Source of the DNA: Rickettsiales bacterium
GTDB taxonomy: Bacteria; Pseudomonadota; Alphaproteobacteria; Rickettsiales; UBA1997
DNA: 9,081 bases
NCBI GenBank assembly: GCA_947496905.1
Contig: CANMEW010000049.1
Span: 1 to 9,081, forward strand
Direction: 5' to 3'
Each line of letters begins with the position of its first letter. Positions within the stretch are counted from its first letter, which is position 1. The position numbers were made by a program, and so were the translations under genes. Positions 6,763-9,081 of the stretch are shown here, one piece after another. The notes beneath the pieces were generated by a model. That model made no database searches. It saw only the letters and a list, made by a program, of their open reading frames with translations, and had not been told where the DNA came from.

Positions 6763-7428
6763 ATGACAGATTTAAAATTTTACGAATATTCCGATGTAAA
6801 AAATCCAAAACAGTTGGTGATTTTTCTGCATGGATACGGTGCGAATGGTGAGAATTTAATCAGTTTGGCTCGCGAATTTAAACATGTTTTACCGGAAGCT
6901 CATTTCATTTCTCCAAATGCGATTGAGCCTTGGGAGGGTGGGTTTCCGCACTCCTACCAGTGGTTTTCTTTGAGCAATGGCATCGAGAGAAAAAATTTAA
7001 GCGTGGTGGCAAGTGACATTAAAAACGCCAATAAAATTCTTGGAAATTTCATCGATGTGCAACTTTCTCGCTTCAACTTAGTAACGAAAAATTTATTCAT
7101 TGTTGGGTTTTCGCAAGGCGCGATGATGTCGATTTATCAAGGATTCATCAGGCCAGAAAAGCCAGCAGGAATAATTTCATTTTCTGGAAAAATAATTTTA
7201 CCAGAAATGTTGGGTGAGAAAATTATTTCCAGACCAGAAATCTGCTTAATTCACGGAGAGGAAGATTCCGTCCTGCCATTCGAAAATTTCTTGGAAGCTA
7301 AAAAATTTCTCGAAGAAGAAAAAATTTCTCACGAATCTCACGCCATTCCAAACTTAGATCACTCAATTGATTTGCGCGGAATTCGTCTCGCTACAAATTT
7401 TGTTAAATCACAATTTCTTGCGAGTTGA
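6763..7428 (+). CDS. alpha/beta hydrolase, carboxylesterase/phospholipase family
   Basis: A 221-residue protein of the Abhydrolase_2 family, related to bacterial carboxylesterases and eukaryotic acyl-protein thioesterases. The oxyanion-side motif is FLHGYGANG (21-29). The nucleophile elbow is GFSQGAM with S117, the acid is D168 in HGEEDSVLP, and the histidine is H200 in NLDHSID, giving an intact triad in the usual spacing. No signal peptide is visible, so it is probably cytosolic. The natural substrate is unknown; an ester or thioester of a small acyl group is likely. ATG 6763 is preferred because MTDLKFYEY fits; an in-frame TTG at 6757 would add only two residues. No Shine-Dalgarno motif is seen. 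It is divergent from ccmA across 36 nt and precedes atpD by 114 nt, with no terminator between. Confidence 0.88.
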   Translation: MTDLKFYEYSDVKNPKQLVIFLHGYGANGENLISLAREFKHVLPEAHFISPNAIEPWEGGFPHSYQWFSLSNGIERKNLSVVASDIKNANKILGNFIDVQLSRFNLVTKNLFIVGFSQGAMMSIYQGFIRPEKPAGIISFSGKIILPEMLGEKIISRPEICLIHGEEDSVLPFENFLEAKKFLEEEKISHESHAIPNLDHSIDLRGIRLATNFVKSQFLAS

Positions 7429-7459
7429 GAAGAAATTTTTTCCAAAGTTTTGTTTCCGC

Positions 7460-7487
7460 TTGCACTTTGATTTCTCGTTTTTACATT
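7460..7487 (+). promoter_or_regulatory. weak candidate promoter for atpDC
   Basis: TTGCAC (7460-7465) and TACATT (7482-7487) are spaced by 16 bases and would start transcription about 45-50 bases before the atpD ATG. The hexamers match consensus at three and four positions, so this is a suggestion only. The rest of the 114-nt spacer holds no clear hairpin and no ribosome-binding motif, and is poor in G towards atpD. Confidence 0.2.
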
Positions 7488-7542
7488 CCCGCGACCCTTC
7501 TGTCACCTGCTTTCAGCACATCTGTCAATCTTCTCATCAAAC

Positions 7543-8967
7543 ATGAAAAATAAAGGAAAAATCACGCAAATAATTTCTGCTGTCGTTGACGTGGAATTCG
7601 AAAATGGCGAAATGCCAGCAATTTACAACGCGCTGGAATGTCAAAATGATGGCAAAAAATTAGTGCTCGAAGTTGCACTTCACATTGGCGAAAAAACTGT
7701 GCGCGCAATCGCGATGGACTCTACTGACGGCTTGGCGCGTGGCACTGAAGTCACCGACACCGGCCTTCCAATTTCTGTTCCGGTTGGAGAAGGAACTCTT
7801 GGCAGAATCATGAATGTGATTGGTGAGCCAATTGATGAAAAAGGTCCAATTGAATCAGTAGAACTTTCTCCAATTCATGCTCCAGCTCCAGAGCTTTCCG
7901 AGCAAGCAACTGAAACCGAAATTCTTGTTACTGGAATTAAAGTAATCGACCTTCTAGCGCCTTACGCCAAAGGTGGAAAGGTTGGACTATTCGGTGGTGC
8001 GGGAGTTGGTAAAACAGTTTTGATCATGGAGCTCATCAACAACGTTGCGAAAGCTCACAGTGGTTATTCAGTTTTTGCCGGCGTTGGTGAAAGAACTCGC
8101 GAAGGAAATGACCTCTACCACGAGATGATGGATTCAGGCGTTATTGACGTAAAAAATCTAAAAAATTCCAAAGTGTCCTTGGTTTACGGGCAAATGAACG
8201 AACCACCGGGAGCTCGTGCACGCGTGGCTTTAACTGGTCTTACTCAAGCTGAATATTTCCGCGACAAGGAAGGTCGCGACGTACTTTTCTTCGTCGACAA
8301 TATTTTCCGCTTCACGCAAGCCGGTTCAGAAGTTTCTGCACTTTTGGGTCGCATCCCTTCAGCGGTAGGCTACCAACCAACTCTCGCAACTGAAATGGGT
8401 GTGATGCAAGAGAGAATTACCTCAACAAAACGTGGCTCAATCACTTCTGTTCAAGCAATCTACGTTCCGGCTGATGACCTTACCGATCCTGCTCCAGCAA
8501 CTTCATTTTCGCACTTAGATGCGACAACAGTTCTTTCGCGTCAAATTGCTGAAATCGGAATTTATCCAGCGGTTGATCCACTCGATTCAACCTCTCGTAT
8601 TCTTGATCCACGCATTGTTGGGCAAGAACATTACGACACTGCTCGCGAGGTGCAAAAAACTCTCCAAGCTTACAAATCACTTCAGGACATCATCGCAATT
8701 CTAGGCATGGACGAGCTTTCAGAGGAAGACAAACTCACTGTTTCGCGTGCTAGAAAAATTCAACGATTCCTGTCTCAGCCTTTCCATGTTGCTGAAGTTT
8801 TCACTGGCGCTCCTGGAAAATGGGTAGCTCTGAAAGATACCATTTCTAGCTTCAAAGCAATTTGCACTGGTGACTATGATCACCTTCCTGAAGCCGCTTT
8901 CTACATGGTTGGCGGAATTGACGAAGCGATTGCGAAAGGTGAAAAACTTTTGAAAGATTCAAAATAA
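7543..8967 (+). CDS. atpD: F1F0 ATP synthase subunit beta
   Basis: This is the 474-residue catalytic subunit of the F1 head on the cytosolic face of the inner membrane, full length for the family. The N-terminal beta-barrel starts MKNKGKITQIISAVVDVEF. Walker A is GGAGVGKT (151-158, K157), followed by the catalytic glutamate E183 in GERTREGND. FFVDNIFRFTQAGSEVSALLGRIPSAVGYQPTLATEMG and the alpha/beta family signature PAVDPLDSTS (342-351) are intact. DELSEED (390-396) is the conserved loop contacted by gamma and epsilon. Start choice follows the family N terminus. No Shine-Dalgarno motif precedes the ATG (CTTCTCATCAAAC). atpC follows one base after the stop. atpG, which precedes atpD in most bacterial operons, is not upstream: an unrelated esterase is, so this is a split atp locus. 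Confidence 0.99.
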   Translation: MKNKGKITQIISAVVDVEFENGEMPAIYNALECQNDGKKLVLEVALHIGEKTVRAIAMDSTDGLARGTEVTDTGLPISVPVGEGTLGRIMNVIGEPIDEKGPIESVELSPIHAPAPELSEQATETEILVTGIKVIDLLAPYAKGGKVGLFGGAGVGKTVLIMELINNVAKAHSGYSVFAGVGERTREGNDLYHEMMDSGVIDVKNLKNSKVSLVYGQMNEPPGARARVALTGLTQAEYFRDKEGRDVLFFVDNIFRFTQAGSEVSALLGRIPSAVGYQPTLATEMGVMQERITSTKRGSITSVQAIYVPADDLTDPAPATSFSHLDATTVLSRQIAEIGIYPAVDPLDSTSRILDPRIVGQEHYDTAREVQKTLQAYKSLQDIIAILGMDELSEEDKLTVSRARKIQRFLSQPFHVAEVFTGAPGKWVALKDTISSFKAICTGDYDHLPEAAFYMVGGIDEAIAKGEKLLKDSK

Positions 8968-8968
8968 C

Positions 8969-9081
8969 ATGCCCTCACTCTCCCTCGAAATAATTTCTCC
9001 ATCTGGCATCATTTTTAAAGGCGATTGTCACATGGCTGTCATTCCATCTGTTTCCGGCGAAATAGGTGTGATGCATGGTCA
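8969..9081 (+). CDS. atpC: F1F0 ATP synthase subunit epsilon, N-terminal fragment (runs off the right edge)
   Basis: The first 37 codons are visible and read MPSLSLEIISPSGIIFKGDC, then HMAVIPSVSGEIGVMHG. This matches the N-terminal beta-sandwich of AtpC, in which a strand LEIVSP-x-x-x-x-F-G is followed by V-x-x-P-x-x-x-G-x-x-G-V-x-x-GH. Epsilon sits on the central stalk, couples gamma to the c-ring and can inhibit ATP hydrolysis. The ATG lies one base after the atpD stop, implying translational coupling. The C-terminal helices lie outside the window. Confidence 0.93.
   Translation, partial: MPSLSLEIISPSGIIFKGDCHMAVIPSVSGEIGVMHG

Noticed and set aside
6757..6763. TTG at 6757 as the esterase start
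   Set aside because: It would add only two residues and has no better ribosome site than the ATG at 6763.

Overview
The window looks like ordinary chromosome from an AT-rich (low-GC) alphaproteobacterium. The left edge carries the C-terminal end of a 5-aminolevulinate synthase, the C4 route to heme that is typical of Alphaproteobacteria. A CcmA-type ATPase for system I cytochrome c maturation, a type II hexameric citrate synthase very close to the E. coli enzyme, and an alpha-type F1 beta subunit fit that placement. Homoserine dehydrogenase argues against the most reduced intracellular Rickettsiales, which generally lack threonine/methionine biosynthesis. The order cannot be fixed from this sequence alone.

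Layout. (1) 1-3804, plus strand: 3' end of hemA, then hom after 3 nt and glyS after another 18 nt, an apparent operon. (2) 3863-3937, plus strand: tRNA-Gly(GCC) with encoded CCA, 58 nt after glyS, so the GlyRS beta subunit and a glycine tRNA are neighbours. (3) 3938-4030: a pyrimidine-rich leader with a 14-nt near-perfect direct repeat and two overlapping small hairpins, leading to gltA (4031-5320). (4) 5351-5387: a strong, probably bidirectional intrinsic terminator between gltA and a convergent minus-strand pair. (5) 5412-6726, minus strand: ccmA followed by a glutathione S-transferase-family gene. (6) 6763-7428, plus strand: an alpha/beta-hydrolase carboxylesterase, divergent from ccmA across a 36-nt gap. 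(7) 7543 to the right edge, plus strand: atpD and the start of atpC.

The genes are housekeeping: heme synthesis and cytochrome c maturation, the TCA entry step, oxidative phosphorylation, glycine decoding and aspartate-family amino acids. All reading frames appear intact. No mobile element, CRISPR array, prophage gene, toxin-antitoxin pair or recognisable defence gene is visible, and I found no convincing undescribed system. The most interesting points concern gene order (glyS without glyQ but next to tRNA-Gly, atpDC without atpAG immediately upstream, ccmA without ccmB), a homoserine dehydrogenase whose C-terminal ACT domain lacks the usual ligand-site motif, and several starts that lack a Shine-Dalgarno sequence behind G-poor leaders.
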